A stretch of DNA of 64,000 nucleotides from contig JAHEBA010000001.1 in NCBI GenBank assembly GCA_024642465.1, positions 1 through 64,000 on the forward strand. Direction: 5' to 3'. The notes under the pieces are model-generated. The model was given only the letters and a program-made list of their open reading frames with translations. It ran no database searches and was not told the origin of the DNA. Positions 9,376 through 18,578 of this stretch are shown here, one piece after another (the first letter of the stretch is position 1; each line of letters starts with the position of its first letter). The translations under genes and the position numbers were made by a program. This DNA comes from Alphaproteobacteria bacterium (GTDB taxonomy: Bacteria; Pseudomonadota; Alphaproteobacteria; Rhizobiales; Aestuariivirgaceae).

Positions 9376-11130
9376 ATGATCCGCAAGCTGTCAGAGAACA
9401 CCATCAACCGCATCGCCGCCGGCGAGGTGATCGAGCGGCCAGCGTCGGTTGTGAAGGAACTGGTCGAGAACGCGCTCGACGCCGGCGCCACGTCGATTGA
9501 CGTCACGCTGGTGAGCGGTGGCCGGAGTCTCATCCGCGTCGCCGATGACGGCTGCGGCATGAGCGCTGCGGAACTTGATCTTGCGGTCGAGCGCCACGCC
9601 ACCTCGAAACTCGCCGAGGACGATCTGGTCAACATCCGTACGCTGGGCTTCAGGGGCGAGGCGCTGCCCTCCATCGGCGCAGTCTCGCGTTTGAGGATCG
9701 TGTCGCGCCCGGCCACCGGTGGCGAAGCCCATGAGATTCGCGTCGAGGGTGGCCGCAAGTCTCCGGTGCGCCCGGCCAGCCATTCCCGCGGTACGCTCAT
9801 CGAGGCGTCCGACCTGTTCTTCGCCGTGCCTGCGCGCCTCAAGTTCCTCAAGTCGGAACGCGCCGAAACGGCAGAAGCCGCCGATGTGCTGCGCCGGCTG
9901 TCGCTTGCTCATCCGCAGGTGCGGTTCACCCTGGCTTCCGAGGGCCGCGAACTGATCAGCCTGCGTGGTGGCGACCGTCTGACCCGCGCCCGCGCCGTGC
10001 TGGGCGAGGAATTTGCCGCCAACTCCATCGCACTGGAGGCGGAACGCGAAGGGGTGTCGCTCTCCGGGCTTGTTGGCCAGCCAAGCTACACCCGCGCGCA
10101 AGCCAACCAGCAGTTCGTCTGCGTCAACGGCAGGCCGGTGCGCGACAAGGCCATTGCAGGCGCGTTGCGCGGTGCCTATGCGGATTTCATGATGCGTGGC
10201 CGCCACCCCGCCGTTGCCCTGTTCATCACGCTGCCGCCGGAAGAAGTGGACGTTAACGTGCACCCGGCCAAGACCGAAGTGCGCTTCCGCGACGCCGGGC
10301 TGGTGCGCGGGCTGATCGTCGGCTCGATCCGCCAGGCGCTTGCCGGTGCCGGTAACCGAGGCCCCGCCAATGTTGCCGCCGGTACGGTCGCCGCCTTCCG
10401 GCCCGAGCCACAGTCAGGCTATGCCCCACCGCCGCGCAACTGGACCGCGCCGCCACGGCCGGGGTTTGCCGAGACGCAAGCCTCGTTCGAGGCGTTTGCG
10501 CCGCCATCGGCTGCCGCTTCATACGAGCCTGCGCCAACGGAACAAGTGGACGTGCCGCTGGGTGCAGCCCGCACGCAGCTGCACGAGAACTACATCATCG
10601 CACAGACCCGCGATGGCGTGGTCATCGTCGATCAGCACGCCGCTCACGAGCGCCTTGTCTACGAGAAGATGAAGGCCCAGCGCGCCGCCGAGGGCGTGAT
10701 CACGCAGGCGCTGCTGGTGCCCGAGGTTGTCGACCTCGACGAGGCGTCAGCCGCGCGCCTCCTCGACGTGGCCGAAGACCTCGCGCGTGCCGGCTTGGTA
10801 GTGGACGGGTTTGGACCCGCCTCCGTTGCCGTGCGCGAGGTGCCGTCGCTGATCGCGGGCGGCAACATCGCGAAGCTGGTGAAGGACTTGGCCGACGACC
10901 TCGCCGCCCTCGACCAGACCACCGGCGTTGAGGAACGGGTCGACCACGTGCTCGCGACCATGGCCTGCCACGGCTCGGTGCGCTCGGGCCGCCGCCTCAA
11001 GCCGGAAGAGATGAACGCGCTGTTGCGGGAGATGGAAGCCACGCCACACTCGGGTCAGTGCAATCACGGCCGCCCGACCTGGGTGGAGCTCAAACTGTCC
11101 GATATCGAGCGCTTGTTCGGCCGGTCCTGA
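9376..11130 (+). CDS. mutL: DNA mismatch repair protein MutL
   Basis: A 584-residue mismatch-repair protein. The N-terminal GHKL ATPase is complete: [20 protein letters not shown], the ALDAGA block, DDGCGM, and [15 protein letters not shown] Pro/Ala-rich linker covers about residues 325-395. The C-terminal domain carries the nicking-endonuclease motif [12 protein letters not shown] (about 419-430) with the supporting ACHGSVRSG and QCNHGRPTW motifs, so this is an endonuclease-proficient MutL, as in bacteria lacking MutH. It converges on benE with an 8-base gap. Confidence 0.96.
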   Translation: MIRKLSENTINRIAAGEVIERPASVVKELVENALDAGATSIDVTLVSGGRSLIRVADDGCGMSAAELDLAVERHATSKLAEDDLVNIRTLGFRGEALPSIGAVSRLRIVSRPATGGEAHEIRVEGGRKSPVRPASHSRGTLIEASDLFFAVPARLKFLKSERAETAEAADVLRRLSLAHPQVRFTLASEGRELISLRGGDRLTRARAVLGEEFAANSIALEAEREGVSLSGLVGQPSYTRAQANQQFVCVNGRPVRDKAIAGALRGAYADFMMRGRHPAVALFITLPPEEVDVNVHPAKTEVRFRDAGLVRGLIVGSIRQALAGAGNRGPANVAAGTVAAFRPEPQSGYAPPPRNWTAPPRPGFAETQASFEAFAPPSAAASYEPAPTEQVDVPLGAARTQLHENYIIAQTRDGVVIVDQHAAHERLVYEKMKAQRAAEGVITQALLVPEVVDLDEASAARLLDVAEDLARAGLVVDGFGPASVAVREVPSLIAGGNIAKLVKDLADDLAALDQTTGVEERVDHVLATMACHGSVRSGRRLKPEEMNALLREMEATPHSGQCNHGRPTWVELKLSDIERLFGRS

Positions 11131-11138
11131 ACCCCGCC

Positions 11139-12284
11139 TCAGCGCCGCTTCAGCCAATCGAGGCCATACACCGCAAGACCGGATACCAGCCCCCAGAACG
11201 CAGCGCCAATGCCGAAGGCCGCGATGCCGGAGGCGGTCACGATGAACGTCGTTGCTGCTGCAAACCGGGTGTCTGCCTGCTCGAAGGCCAGCGCGGTCGC
11301 TCCCATCAGCGGCGCGATCAGGGCGAGGCCGGCGACGGTGGCGATGATCGACTTCGGAATGGCGATGATGCTGGCGATGATCAGCGGCCCGAACAGGCCC
11401 AGCATGATCCACACGCCGGCATACGCAATGCCGACCTGCCAACGCTTCGTCTTGTCTGGATGAACATCGTCGCCGAGGCAGATGGCGGCGGTAATGGCGG
11501 CCATGTTGAAGGTGTGTGAGCCGAACAGCGCTGCGATGGCTGAACCGATCCCGGTCACGCCGAGCGCTGCGGTTACCGGCGGATGATAGCCTTTGGCCCT
11601 CAATACGGCGAAGCCGGGCAGGTTCTGCGACGCCATCGTGACGAAGTAGAGCGGCACGCCAAGACCGATCAGCACTGCCGGACTGAACTCGGGCATGATG
11701 AAAACCAGCGGCGTTGGATCGAAGCGGAACTGCGGGGCGGGTACGCCGCCCCATGTGAAAGCGACCGCGAGTCCCACGCCCAGCGCCGCCAGCACGGCAA
11801 ACAGCGGGTTGACCAGCCGCACCAGCAGGAACACGGCGATCAACGGCAGAACCAGTTGCCAGTCGTTCACCGCATGGGTGGCGACCGCAATGCAGAACGG
11901 CAGCAGCACACCCGCCAGCATGCCCGACGCAATGCCTGACGGTATCGACGACACCGCGCGGTTGATTGGGGGCAGGGCGCCGGTAATGGCGATCAGCGCA
12001 CCCGCCAGGATGAACGCCCCAACCGCTTCGTGAATGTTCACGCCAGTGGATGCTGCAATCAGCGCCGCGCCCGGGGTGGACCAGGCCAGCACCACCGGCA
12101 CCTTCTTCCAGGTGGAAAGCAGCAGCGAGCCGATTGCCTTGCCGAAGCAGACGGCTGCAACCCACGATGCCGTCTGTGCGGCATTGGCCCCAACCGCTTG
12201 CGCCGCGGCCAGCACCAGCGCGATGGTCGAGCCGTAGCCAACCAACGCTGCCACCAGCGCGGCGGAAATCATCGAGGGCCGCAT
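11139..12284 (-). CDS. benE: BenE-family transporter (benzoate/H+ symporter-like)
   Basis: Inner-membrane protein of 381 residues with about 11-12 hydrophobic segments. It fits the BenE family: AWSTPGAALI near residue 70, the SGIASGMLAGVLLPF block, the TMASQNLPGFAVLRAKGY block and LFGSHTFNMAAITAAICLGDD. The substrate is uncertain, because many BenE homologues lie far from benzoate genes, and no benzoate pathway is seen here. Its ATG overlaps the rsmD stop (TGATG), so it is translationally coupled to an rRNA methyltransferase. Confidence 0.9.
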   Translation of the reverse strand: MRPSMISAALVAALVGYGSTIALVLAAAQAVGANAAQTASWVAAVCFGKAIGSLLLSTWKKVPVVLAWSTPGAALIAASTGVNIHEAVGAFILAGALIAITGALPPINRAVSSIPSGIASGMLAGVLLPFCIAVATHAVNDWQLVLPLIAVFLLVRLVNPLFAVLAALGVGLAVAFTWGGVPAPQFRFDPTPLVFIMPEFSPAVLIGLGVPLYFVTMASQNLPGFAVLRAKGYHPPVTAALGVTGIGSAIAALFGSHTFNMAAITAAICLGDDVHPDKTKRWQVGIAYAGVWIMLGLFGPLIIASIIAIPKSIIATVAGLALIAPLMGATALAFEQADTRFAAATTFIVTASGIAAFGIGAAFWGLVSGLAVYGLDWLKRR

Positions 12285-12853
12285 CAGCTTTCATCCCCGC
12301 CGAATCTGAGTGTCATCACGCGGGTGTCGCCATAGCGGCTGTCATTGAGAACCTCGAGGCCCTCGGGAATGGCAACATCTGCCTTGGCCGCCTCTTCCGC
12401 CACCACCACGCCGCCCGGCTCAAGCCAGCCGCCGGCCACCAGCGCTGCAAGCGCCTTGTCCACCAGCCCCTTGCCGTAAGGAGGGTCCATGAACACGAGG
12501 CTGAACGGGCTCATCGGTGCGCATTCGCCCAGCTTCGCCGCATCGCGCCGCCACAGCTTGGCCTGCCCGATGACGCCCAGTTCGTCCGCATTGCGCCGGA
12601 TCAGGCCTCTTGCCGCCTCGCTTTCGTCGATGAACAGCACGTTGCGCGCGCCCCGCGACAAGGCCTCGAGCCCCAGCGCTCCGGTGCCTGCGAACAGGTC
12701 GAGCACCCGTGCGCCATCGATGCTGAAATCGGGCACGCCATGTTCCAGCCGGTTGAAGATGGCCTCGCGCACCCGGTCCGTGGTGGGCCGTGTCGCCCTG
12801 CCGTCAGGTGCGTGGATGGTGCGGCCCCTGAACTTACCGCCGACGATCCGCAC
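12284..12853 (-). CDS. rsmD: 16S rRNA (guanine966-N2)-methyltransferase RsmD
   Basis: A 189-residue SAM-dependent methyltransferase acting on 16S rRNA G966 during 30S assembly. It begins VRIVGGKFRGR, and has RPTTDRVREAIFN, the SAM-binding VLDLFAGTGALGLEALSRGA and the catalytic DPPYGKGLVD motif. A GTG at 12853 is the start: it is preceded by GGGGGGAAAGC and matches the family N-terminus. The longer frame upstream only reads the rluB tail in another frame. The start overlaps the last 20 bases of rluB; the stop overlaps the benE ATG. Confidence 0.93.
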   Translation of the reverse strand: MRIVGGKFRGRTIHAPDGRATRPTTDRVREAIFNRLEHGVPDFSIDGARVLDLFAGTGALGLEALSRGARNVLFIDESEAARGLIRRNADELGVIGQAKLWRRDAAKLGECAPMSPFSLVFMDPPYGKGLVDKALAALVAGGWLEPGGVVVAEEAAKADVAIPEGLEVLNDSRYGDTRVMTLRFGGDES

Positions 12854-13769
12854 GCTTTCCCCCCGGCTTGCCCGTTGACCGGTCGCCCTCCTTGCCGTCC
12901 CGTCTGGCAGCAGGCTTGCCGCCCGGCTTGCCTGGAGGACGCTTAGGCTTGCCGCCTTCCTTCTTTGGCGCATGGCCCTGCCGCCTGCGACCGCCGCCCC
13001 GGATCTGTTCGGCGATGACTTTCTGCGAAACCTCGTCCACGGCGCCGCGCGCCAACTCGCCCAGCTGGAAGGGGCCGAAAGATACCCTGATAAGCCGGTT
13101 CACCTTCAGGCCAAGGTGTTCGCAGATGCGCTTCACCTCACGGTTCTTGCCCTCGCGCAGGGAGATCGTCAGCCACACATTGCCGCCCTGCTGCTTGTCG
13201 AGCTTGGCCTCGATGGGGCCGTACTGCACCCCCTCGACCATCAGCCCGTCCTTCAGCGCATCGAGCGCCGGTTGCTCGACCTCGCCATGCGCACGCACCC
13301 GGTAGCGGCGCACCCAGCCGGTAGCCGGCAGTTCCAGCAGCCGCGCCAGCTCGCCGTCATTGGTCAGCAGCAGCAGGCCTTCGGTGTTGATGTCCAGCCG
13401 CCCGATGGAGATCACGCGCGGCATCCCTTCCGGCATCTTGTCGAACACCGACTCCCGGTCCTTCTCGTCCCGGTGCGACACCACAAGGCCGGATGGTTTG
13501 TGATAGCGCCACAACCGCGCCTGCTCGCGCTCCGGCAGCGGCTTGCCGTCCACCTCGACAAGGTCGGCCGGCGTGACCGTCACGGCCGGCGTGACAAGCA
13601 CCTTGCCATTGACTGATACCCGCCCGGCCTCGATCCACTTCTCCGCGTCGCGCCGCGAGCACAGCCCTGCGCGCGCCATCGCCTTGGCGATGCGTTCGGG
13701 CCTTGCCGGTTCTGCGGCGGGCGTTGCCGGAGTGGGGGCTGCTGCAGGTTTCTTGCTGGACCTATTCAT
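12834..13769 (-). CDS. rluB: 23S rRNA pseudouridine synthase, RluB/RsuA family
   Basis: A 311-residue pseudouridine synthase. An Ala/Pro-rich head is followed by an S4-like RNA-binding domain (ERIAKAMARAGLCSRRDAEK, then GRVSVNGKV), then the catalytic domain with the key aspartate in ISIGRLDINTEGLLLLTNDG. The EGKNREVKRICEHLGL block is typical. The C-terminal 60 residues are a Lys/Arg/Gly/Pro-rich tail, common in alphaproteobacterial RluB and likely to bind RNA. The start is the ATG at 13769; the frame is open further upstream, but there it runs antisense through tadA. It leads the rluB-rsmD-benE operon. Confidence 0.93.
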   Translation of the reverse strand: MNRSSKKPAAAPTPATPAAEPARPERIAKAMARAGLCSRRDAEKWIEAGRVSVNGKVLVTPAVTVTPADLVEVDGKPLPEREQARLWRYHKPSGLVVSHRDEKDRESVFDKMPEGMPRVISIGRLDINTEGLLLLTNDGELARLLELPATGWVRRYRVRAHGEVEQPALDALKDGLMVEGVQYGPIEAKLDKQQGGNVWLTISLREGKNREVKRICEHLGLKVNRLIRVSFGPFQLGELARGAVDEVSQKVIAEQIRGGGRRRQGHAPKKEGGKPKRPPGKPGGKPAARRDGKEGDRSTGKPGGKRADRRR

Positions 13770-13835
13770 GGGCTTGCTTGTATCAGACGGGCAGCGCTGC
13801 TGCCTACACCGAGTTTGCGCCGGAGACAGAGTTTG

Positions 13836-14288
13836 ATGAAAGCGCTTCTGCACCCCGCCATGGCCCGCGCCTTCGAGGAGGCCGAGGCTGCATTCGCGCG
13901 CGGCGAGGTGCCGGTGGGCGCATGCGTGGTCAAGGACGGCGAGATCATTGCCTGCGCCGGCAACCGGACGCGCGAACTGAACGACCCCACTGCCCATGCC
14001 GAGGTGCTGGCCATCCGCGAGGTAGGCCGGCTGTTGGGCTTGGAAAGACTCACCGGATGCGACCTGCACGTGACGCTCGAACCCTGCGCCATGTGCGCAG
14101 CCGCCATTTCGTTCGCCCGCATCGAGCGGCTGTACTTCGGTGCAGGGGACGAGAAGATGGGCGGGGTGGAACATGGCGCCCGGTTCTTTTCGCAAGCCAC
14201 CTGCCATCATGTGCCTGAGGTTTACTCCGGTCTCGGCGAGGCGAGGGCCCGGGAACTGATGACTCGGTTTTTCAGTAACAAGCGCTAA
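13836..14288 (+). CDS. tadA: tRNA-specific adenosine-34 deaminase
   Basis: A 150-residue zinc enzyme that converts A34 to inosine in tRNA-Arg(ACG). The deaminase motifs are complete: AHAEVLAIRE (zinc His54, proton-shuttle Glu56) and EPCAMCAAA (zinc Cys84 and Cys87). The start ATG at 13836 has GGAGA about 10 bases upstream. It is divergent from rluB and ends 15 bases before the CTAGAGCA palindromes that separate it from the patatin gene. Confidence 0.95.
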   Translation: MKALLHPAMARAFEEAEAAFARGEVPVGACVVKDGEIIACAGNRTRELNDPTAHAEVLAIREVGRLLGLERLTGCDLHVTLEPCAMCAAAISFARIERLYFGAGDEKMGGVEHGARFFSQATCHHVPEVYSGLGEARARELMTRFFSNKR

Positions 14289-14301
14289 CCGGCTGATTTG
14301 A

Positions 14302-14343
14302 CTAGAGCAACAGCCGTTCACCTTGAACGGCTAAAGTTGCTCT
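14302..14343 (+). repeat. CTAGAGCA-headed palindromic repeat, copy A
   Basis: Starts CTAGAGCAAC and folds into one long hairpin: AGAGCAAC (14304-14311) pairs with GTTGCTCT (14336-14343), and inside it AGCCGTTCA (14312-14320) pairs with TGAACGGCT (14324-14332) around a CCT loop. An AAA bulge (14333-14335) is the only break. It lies just 3' of tadA and may act as its terminator or as an mRNA stabiliser. Confidence 0.75.
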
Positions 14344-14357
14344 GGCACCTTGAAAGC

Positions 14358-14405
14358 GAGCATCTTTATCCGATCAGATGATTCTATCTGATCGGATGAT
14401 GCTCT
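14358..14405 (-). repeat. CTAGAGCA-headed palindromic repeat, copy B
   Basis: Read on the minus strand it begins CTAGAGCATC. The arms are GAGCATC (14358-14364) with GATGCTC (14398-14404), and ATCCGATCAGAT (14368-14379) with ATCTGATCGGAT (14386-14397) around a 6-base loop. A TTT bulge interrupts one arm. It faces copy A head to head. The last codons and the TAG stop of the patatin gene lie inside it. Confidence 0.75.
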
Positions 14406-15229
14406 AGCGCTTCCAGCATCCGTTCAAGCTGCCGTTTCAGCTCTTCGCGCGCCGGCTTTGCCGCCTTGAGTATCTCGTCCAGCTTGAAGAATTCGTGCAC
14501 CCGGAACGGGTTCACGGCGGGTTCGATCCAGATCTCGCAGCGGTGCTTCTCGCGCTGCAGGGCGGCGATGCTCTGCTGCTGGATCTGCATCGCGCCGGAA
14601 ACCAGGTCAGGCGTTCGCGGCATGCCATGCCCGCGCTGGACTGGTCTTCCGGTTACGTTGATGGCGACGATCAGGTCGCATGATTGCAGGTGGTTGATTG
14701 GCACCGGGTTGACGCAGCCGCCGTCGATCAGGGTCACGTCGCCCGCCGGGGAGGAGATCACGCCGGGAATGGCAATGCTGGCTGCGACGGCATCGATGGT
14801 CGGACCGCTCGACAGCGCCAGTTCGGTCCCTGCCAGAAAGTCGCAAGCGATGACCGTCATCGGTGTTGGCAGCAGTTCCAGCTGCGCGGGAACGCTGTCC
14901 GGCAGCACCAGCCGGACCAGCTGCGCACCGTCCAGCAGGGGGCTTGCCAGCGGGTTGAGATTGATCAGGTCGAGCACCCCGCCCTTGCCGGACGAGAAGG
15001 CCAGCCGCGCCGCATCAAGCCGGTTGGACAGCACCGAACGGGCGTGGTCCTCGATCTCCTTTGCGGACTGTCCGGCTGCGTAGGCGACCCCGACAAGTGC
15101 GCCAATGCTTGTGCCGGCCATCCTCGTTGGCCGGATGCCGAGATCGTCCAAGGCGTGCAATAGCTCGATATGGGCAAGCCCGCGTGCGGCCCCTCCACCC
15201 AGTGCCAGTCCGATTGTTGGTGCGCTCAC
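14384..15229 (-). CDS. Patatin-like phospholipase (RssA type)
   Basis: A 281-residue patatin-fold serine hydrolase, expected to cleave acyl esters of phospholipids. The oxyanion loop GGGAARGLAHI (about 11-21), the nucleophile motif GTSIG and the catalytic Asp in DGG (VTLIDGGCVNPVP) are all present, so the Ser-Asp dyad is intact. There is no signal peptide. The final residues (ALEHHPIR) and the TAG stop are encoded by palindromic repeat copy B, so the original C-terminus may have been shorter or different. It follows the kinase gene with a 5-base gap, so it belongs to the purD operon. Confidence 0.9.
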   Translation of the reverse strand: MSAPTIGLALGGGAARGLAHIELLHALDDLGIRPTRMAGTSIGALVGVAYAAGQSAKEIEDHARSVLSNRLDAARLAFSSGKGGVLDLINLNPLASPLLDGAQLVRLVLPDSVPAQLELLPTPMTVIACDFLAGTELALSSGPTIDAVAASIAIPGVISSPAGDVTLIDGGCVNPVPINHLQSCDLIVAINVTGRPVQRGHGMPRTPDLVSGAMQIQQQSIAALQREKHRCEIWIEPAVNPFRVHEFFKLDEILKAAKPAREELKRQLERMLEALEHHPIR

Positions 15230-15234
15230 CGCTG

Positions 15235-16317
15235 TCAGGCTCCCGCCTTCTTCGCATAGTCCCAGGCCACGTCCGCCATCGGCCCGACCAGGTCGGCCAT
15301 CTCGGCGGCGCGGGCATTGGCGGCAGTGCCGTCGCGTACCCGGCCCACGATGCCCTGGAAGATCGCCGCCATCCGGAAGAAATTGTAGGCGAGATATGTG
15401 TCGAGATCGGGAATGCCATCAAGCCCCCGCCGCTCGCAATAGCTCGCCACGTAGTCCTCAAGCGCCGGTACGCCGGGAAGATCGAGATGCTCCACCAGCG
15501 ACCCGACGCCCGCGCCTGTTTCCGATGGCGGCATGCGCCACTGCATCAGGTGGTAGGTGAAGTCGGCGAGCGGATCTCCCAGCGTCGACAGCTCCCAGTC
15601 CAGCACGGCTCGGATGGCGGGCCGGTCCGCATGGATGATGCAGTTGTCGAGGCGGAAGTCGCCATGCACCAGTGTTGCCTGGCCGGACGAGGGTGAGGCA
15701 TCCGGCAGCCAGTCCATCAGCCGGTCCATATTGGCGATCTTCTGGGTTTCGGACGCCTTGTACTGCTTCGACCAGCGCGCGATCTGGCGCGCCACATAGC
15801 CCTCCGGCTTGCCGAAATCGCCAAGGCCGGCAGCCTCGTAGTCGACCGAGTGCAGGTCCGCCATGAAGGCGTTCATCGCATCGAAGATAGCGGCGCGCTC
15901 ACTTGTTTCGACGCCCGGCATGTGCGGCTCCCAGAACACGCGGCCCGCGGCAAAGTCCATCACGTAGAACGCCGTGCCGATGACGCTGGCGTCCTCGCAA
16001 AGCACGAACGGCCGCGCAACCGGCAAGCCAAGCTTGTGCAGCGCGGCGATCACCTTGTACTCCCGGTCCACGGCATGGGCCGAGGCCAGCAGCTTGCCCG
16101 GCGGCTTGCGGCGCAGCACGTAAGCCGCGCCCGGCGTCGTCAGCTTGTAGGTCGGGTTGGACTGGCCGCCCTTGAACTGCTCGACGGTCAATGGGCCTTG
16201 GTAGCCGTCGACATGCTCGCGCAGGTAGGCATCAAGCGCCGCCTCGTCGAACCGGTGTGCTTCGCGCACCTCGCGGGTGCCCGAGAACTCCGCCTGCCGG
16301 TCGATCCTGGTGTTCAT
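15235..16317 (-). CDS. Phosphotransferase of the APH/ACAD10 family
   Basis: A 360-residue protein-kinase-fold phosphotransferase. It shows the nucleotide loop QFKGGQSNPTYKL, a Lys in the VLRRKPPGKLL block, the catalytic loop VHGDFRLDNCIIH (Asp and Asn), and LDWELSTLGDPLADFTYHL with the metal-binding Asp. This matches the kinase domain that is fused to acyl-CoA dehydrogenase in ACAD10/11, where it phosphorylates 4-hydroxyacyl-CoA; the stand-alone bacterial form is common. Its ATG overlaps the stop of the upstream hydrolase (ATGA). The substrate here is unknown. Confidence 0.88.
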   Translation of the reverse strand: MNTRIDRQAEFSGTREVREAHRFDEAALDAYLREHVDGYQGPLTVEQFKGGQSNPTYKLTTPGAAYVLRRKPPGKLLASAHAVDREYKVIAALHKLGLPVARPFVLCEDASVIGTAFYVMDFAAGRVFWEPHMPGVETSERAAIFDAMNAFMADLHSVDYEAAGLGDFGKPEGYVARQIARWSKQYKASETQKIANMDRLMDWLPDASPSSGQATLVHGDFRLDNCIIHADRPAIRAVLDWELSTLGDPLADFTYHLMQWRMPPSETGAGVGSLVEHLDLPGVPALEDYVASYCERRGLDGIPDLDTYLAYNFFRMAAIFQGIVGRVRDGTAANARAAEMADLVGPMADVAWDYAKKAGA

Positions 16318-17222
16318 GCATGCAGTCCCTGCAGGAAAGGCAGCATGGCCGCCAGCGTCTCGTCCGGCGCTTCCTCGGGCAGGAAGTGACCGCAATTTAT
16401 CGCAAGGCCACTGACATTTTCTGCCCACTTCCGCCAGATTTTCAGCGGACCCGGCCCCGTTTCTCCCGGGATTCCGGCCGCCCCCCACAGCGCCAGCATC
16501 GGTGCGGTGATCTTGCGGTTCTCGTCCTCGGCGGCCTTGTCGTGCGCCACGTCGCAGGTGGCGCCGGCGCGATAATCGTTGCACATGGCGTGCACCACGG
16601 CCGGATTCCGGAAAAATGAGCGGTATTCGGCAAGCGCTGCCGGGTCGAACACGGCAAGGCCCTTGCCCGCATTCCACGCGCCCAGCTTCTGCTCGAGATA
16701 AAAGTCCGGATTGGCGTTGATCATCTGCTCCGGCAACGGGTGGGCTTGAGCGAGAAACGGCCAGTGATAGGTCTTCAGCGCGCCGGTGACGGTCGCCAGC
16801 GCGCGCCATTGCTCGATGGTCGGCACAATGTCCAGGGTCACCAGCGTTTCCACCTGGGCATGATGATCGAGCGCCATGCGATAAGCCACGCGCCCGCCCC
16901 GGTCATGCCCCGCTACGGCAAAGCGCCCGTGGCCCAGCCGCTCCATCACCGCCACCAGGTCGTTGGCCATGGCCCGCTTTGAGTAGGGCAGGTTGTCCGC
17001 TGTATTGGCAGGTTTGGACGAGCGGCCATAGCCGCGCTGGTCCGGGATAACGACAAAGAAGTGCTCGGCAAGCTGCTGGGCCATCTTGTGCCACATGGCG
17101 CCGGTTTGCGGGAAACCGTGGATCAGCAGCAGCGGGTTTCCAGACCCGCCGGTGCGTACAAAAATGTCCGCGCCATCGCCTTCGATGATTTGCTCGGCAA
17201 ATCCCGGAAACAGCTCGCTCAT
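16314..17222 (-). CDS. Alpha/beta hydrolase, fluoroacetate/haloacetate dehalogenase-like
   Basis: A 302-residue alpha/beta hydrolase that carries the active-site set known from fluoroacetate dehalogenase: nucleophile Asp107 in GHDRGGR, carboxylate-binding Arg108 and Arg111, Asp131 in LDIVPT, the halide pocket His153-Trp154 and Tyr217 (in NDYRAG), and His279 in CGHF. HGFPQT at 35-40 gives the oxyanion hole. The spacing agrees closely with the Rhodopseudomonas enzyme as I remember it. The expected reaction is hydrolysis of a 2-haloacetate to glycolate. It is coupled by ATGA to purD upstream and to the APH kinase downstream. Not all homologues with this set defluorinate; epoxide or ester hydrolysis remains possible. 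Confidence 0.82.
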   Translation of the reverse strand: MSELFPGFAEQIIEGDGADIFVRTGGSGNPLLLIHGFPQTGAMWHKMAQQLAEHFFVVIPDQRGYGRSSKPANTADNLPYSKRAMANDLVAVMERLGHGRFAVAGHDRGGRVAYRMALDHHAQVETLVTLDIVPTIEQWRALATVTGALKTYHWPFLAQAHPLPEQMINANPDFYLEQKLGAWNAGKGLAVFDPAALAEYRSFFRNPAVVHAMCNDYRAGATCDVAHDKAAEDENRKITAPMLALWGAAGIPGETGPGPLKIWRKWAENVSGLAINCGHFLPEEAPDETLAAMLPFLQGLHA

Positions 17223-18496
17223 TTCGTCTCCCGTGCAACAGCCCGCCAGCCGATGTCCCGGCGGCAGAACCCTTGTGGCCAGTCAATCGCATCGACGGCC
17301 TTGTAGGCAAGACCTTGCGCCTCGCTGACCGTTGCCGCCCGCGCCGTGACGTTCAGGACGCGCCCGCCATTGGCCAGAATGCGGTCTCCATCCGCCTTGG
17401 TGCCGGCGTGGAAGATGTGCACTGCCGGGTCGGCGCCTGCTGCATCAAGATTGCGGATTTCCGAGCCTTTCTCGACGTCGCCCGGATAGCCCTGCGCCGC
17501 CATCACGACAGTCAGTGCCACCTCGTCGCGCCACCGCACCGACACCTTGTCGAGCGTGCCGTCGCAGGCCGCCAGCATCAGCATGACGATATCGTCCTTG
17601 AGCCGCATCATCAGCACCTGGCATTCGGGATCGCCGAAGCGGACATTGTATTCGATGAGTTGCGGCCCCTTTGCCGTGATCATCAACCCGGCGAAAAATA
17701 CGCCCTGGAACGGACAGCCTTCGGTTTCCATGGCCTTCATGGTGGGGATGATGATCTCGTCCATCGTCCGCCGCCACATCTCGTCCGTCATTACCGGCGC
17801 CGGCGAATAGGCGCCCATGCCGCCGGTATTCGGACCGGTATCGCCTTCGCCGACGCGCTTGTGATCCTGCGCTGTGCCGAAGGCGACTGCCGTCTTGCCG
17901 TCGCACAGGGCGAAGAACGAGGCTTCCTCTCCGTCGAGATATTCTTCGATTACGCACTCAGCACCCGCCGCGCCGAACTTGCCGGCGAAGATGTCCTTCA
18001 CCGCGGCTTCTGCTTCGCCATCTTTCATGGCGACCGTCACGCCCTTGCCGGCCGCAAGACCGTCAGCCTTGACCACGATGGGGGCAGGGTGGTCTGCCAG
18101 ATAGGCCAGCGCATCGGCCTCAGACGAAAACCGGCCATAGGCGCCGGTGGGAATGTTGTATTTCGCGCAGATGTCCTTGGTGAACCCTTTCGAGCCTTCC
18201 AGCCGCGCTGCGGCAGCAGAGGGGCCGAATGTCTTGACGCCGGCGGCGCGCAATTTGTCCGCCAGCCCCGCGACCAGTGGCGCTTCTGGTCCGACGACCA
18301 CCAGCTTTATGGCCTGAAGGTTGCAGAAGTTGATTACCGCTTGCGCATCGTTCACGTCGAGCGACACGATCTCCGCTTCTGCGGCGATGCCGGCATTGCC
18401 TGGTGCACAGAACAGCGTTTTCGTCAGCGGTGACTTGGCGATGGCCCAGGCAAGGGCATGTTCGCGCCCGCCCGAGCCGATCAACAGGATGTTCAT
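17219..18496 (-). CDS. purD: Phosphoribosylamine--glycine ligase (GAR synthetase)
   Basis: A 425-residue ATP-grasp enzyme of purine synthesis that joins phosphoribosylamine and glycine. It begins [17 protein letters not shown] and has the [15 protein letters not shown] block, the ATP-grasp [11 protein letters not shown] loop, [17 protein letters not shown] and [14 protein letters not shown]. The start ATG at 18496 matches the family N-terminus; the open frame upstream overlaps the xseA 5' region and is not used. It is divergent from xseA across 82 bases and is followed by the dehalogenase-like gene with an ATGA overlap. Confidence 0.96.
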   Translation of the reverse strand: MNILLIGSGGREHALAWAIAKSPLTKTLFCAPGNAGIAAEAEIVSLDVNDAQAVINFCNLQAIKLVVVGPEAPLVAGLADKLRAAGVKTFGPSAAAARLEGSKGFTKDICAKYNIPTGAYGRFSSEADALAYLADHPAPIVVKADGLAAGKGVTVAMKDGEAEAAVKDIFAGKFGAAGAECVIEEYLDGEEASFFALCDGKTAVAFGTAQDHKRVGEGDTGPNTGGMGAYSPAPVMTDEMWRRTMDEIIIPTMKAMETEGCPFQGVFFAGLMITAKGPQLIEYNVRFGDPECQVLMMRLKDDIVMLMLAACDGTLDKVSVRWRDEVALTVVMAAQGYPGDVEKGSEIRNLDAAGADPAVHIFHAGTKADGDRILANGGRVLNVTARAATVSEAQGLAYKAVDAIDWPQGFCRRDIGWRAVARETK

Positions 18497-18578
18497 GAAG
18501 GAAGGCTCCGTCTCGCTGCTTGCCATTGGGGTTGTATTTGGCATCCAATGGCTGCGATTGAAAGGATTCTTCTGACCC

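Noticed and set aside
10747-12294. 515-codon minus-strand frame across mutL and benE
   Set aside because: It runs antisense to mutL and out of frame through benE; Arg-rich and unlike any protein family.
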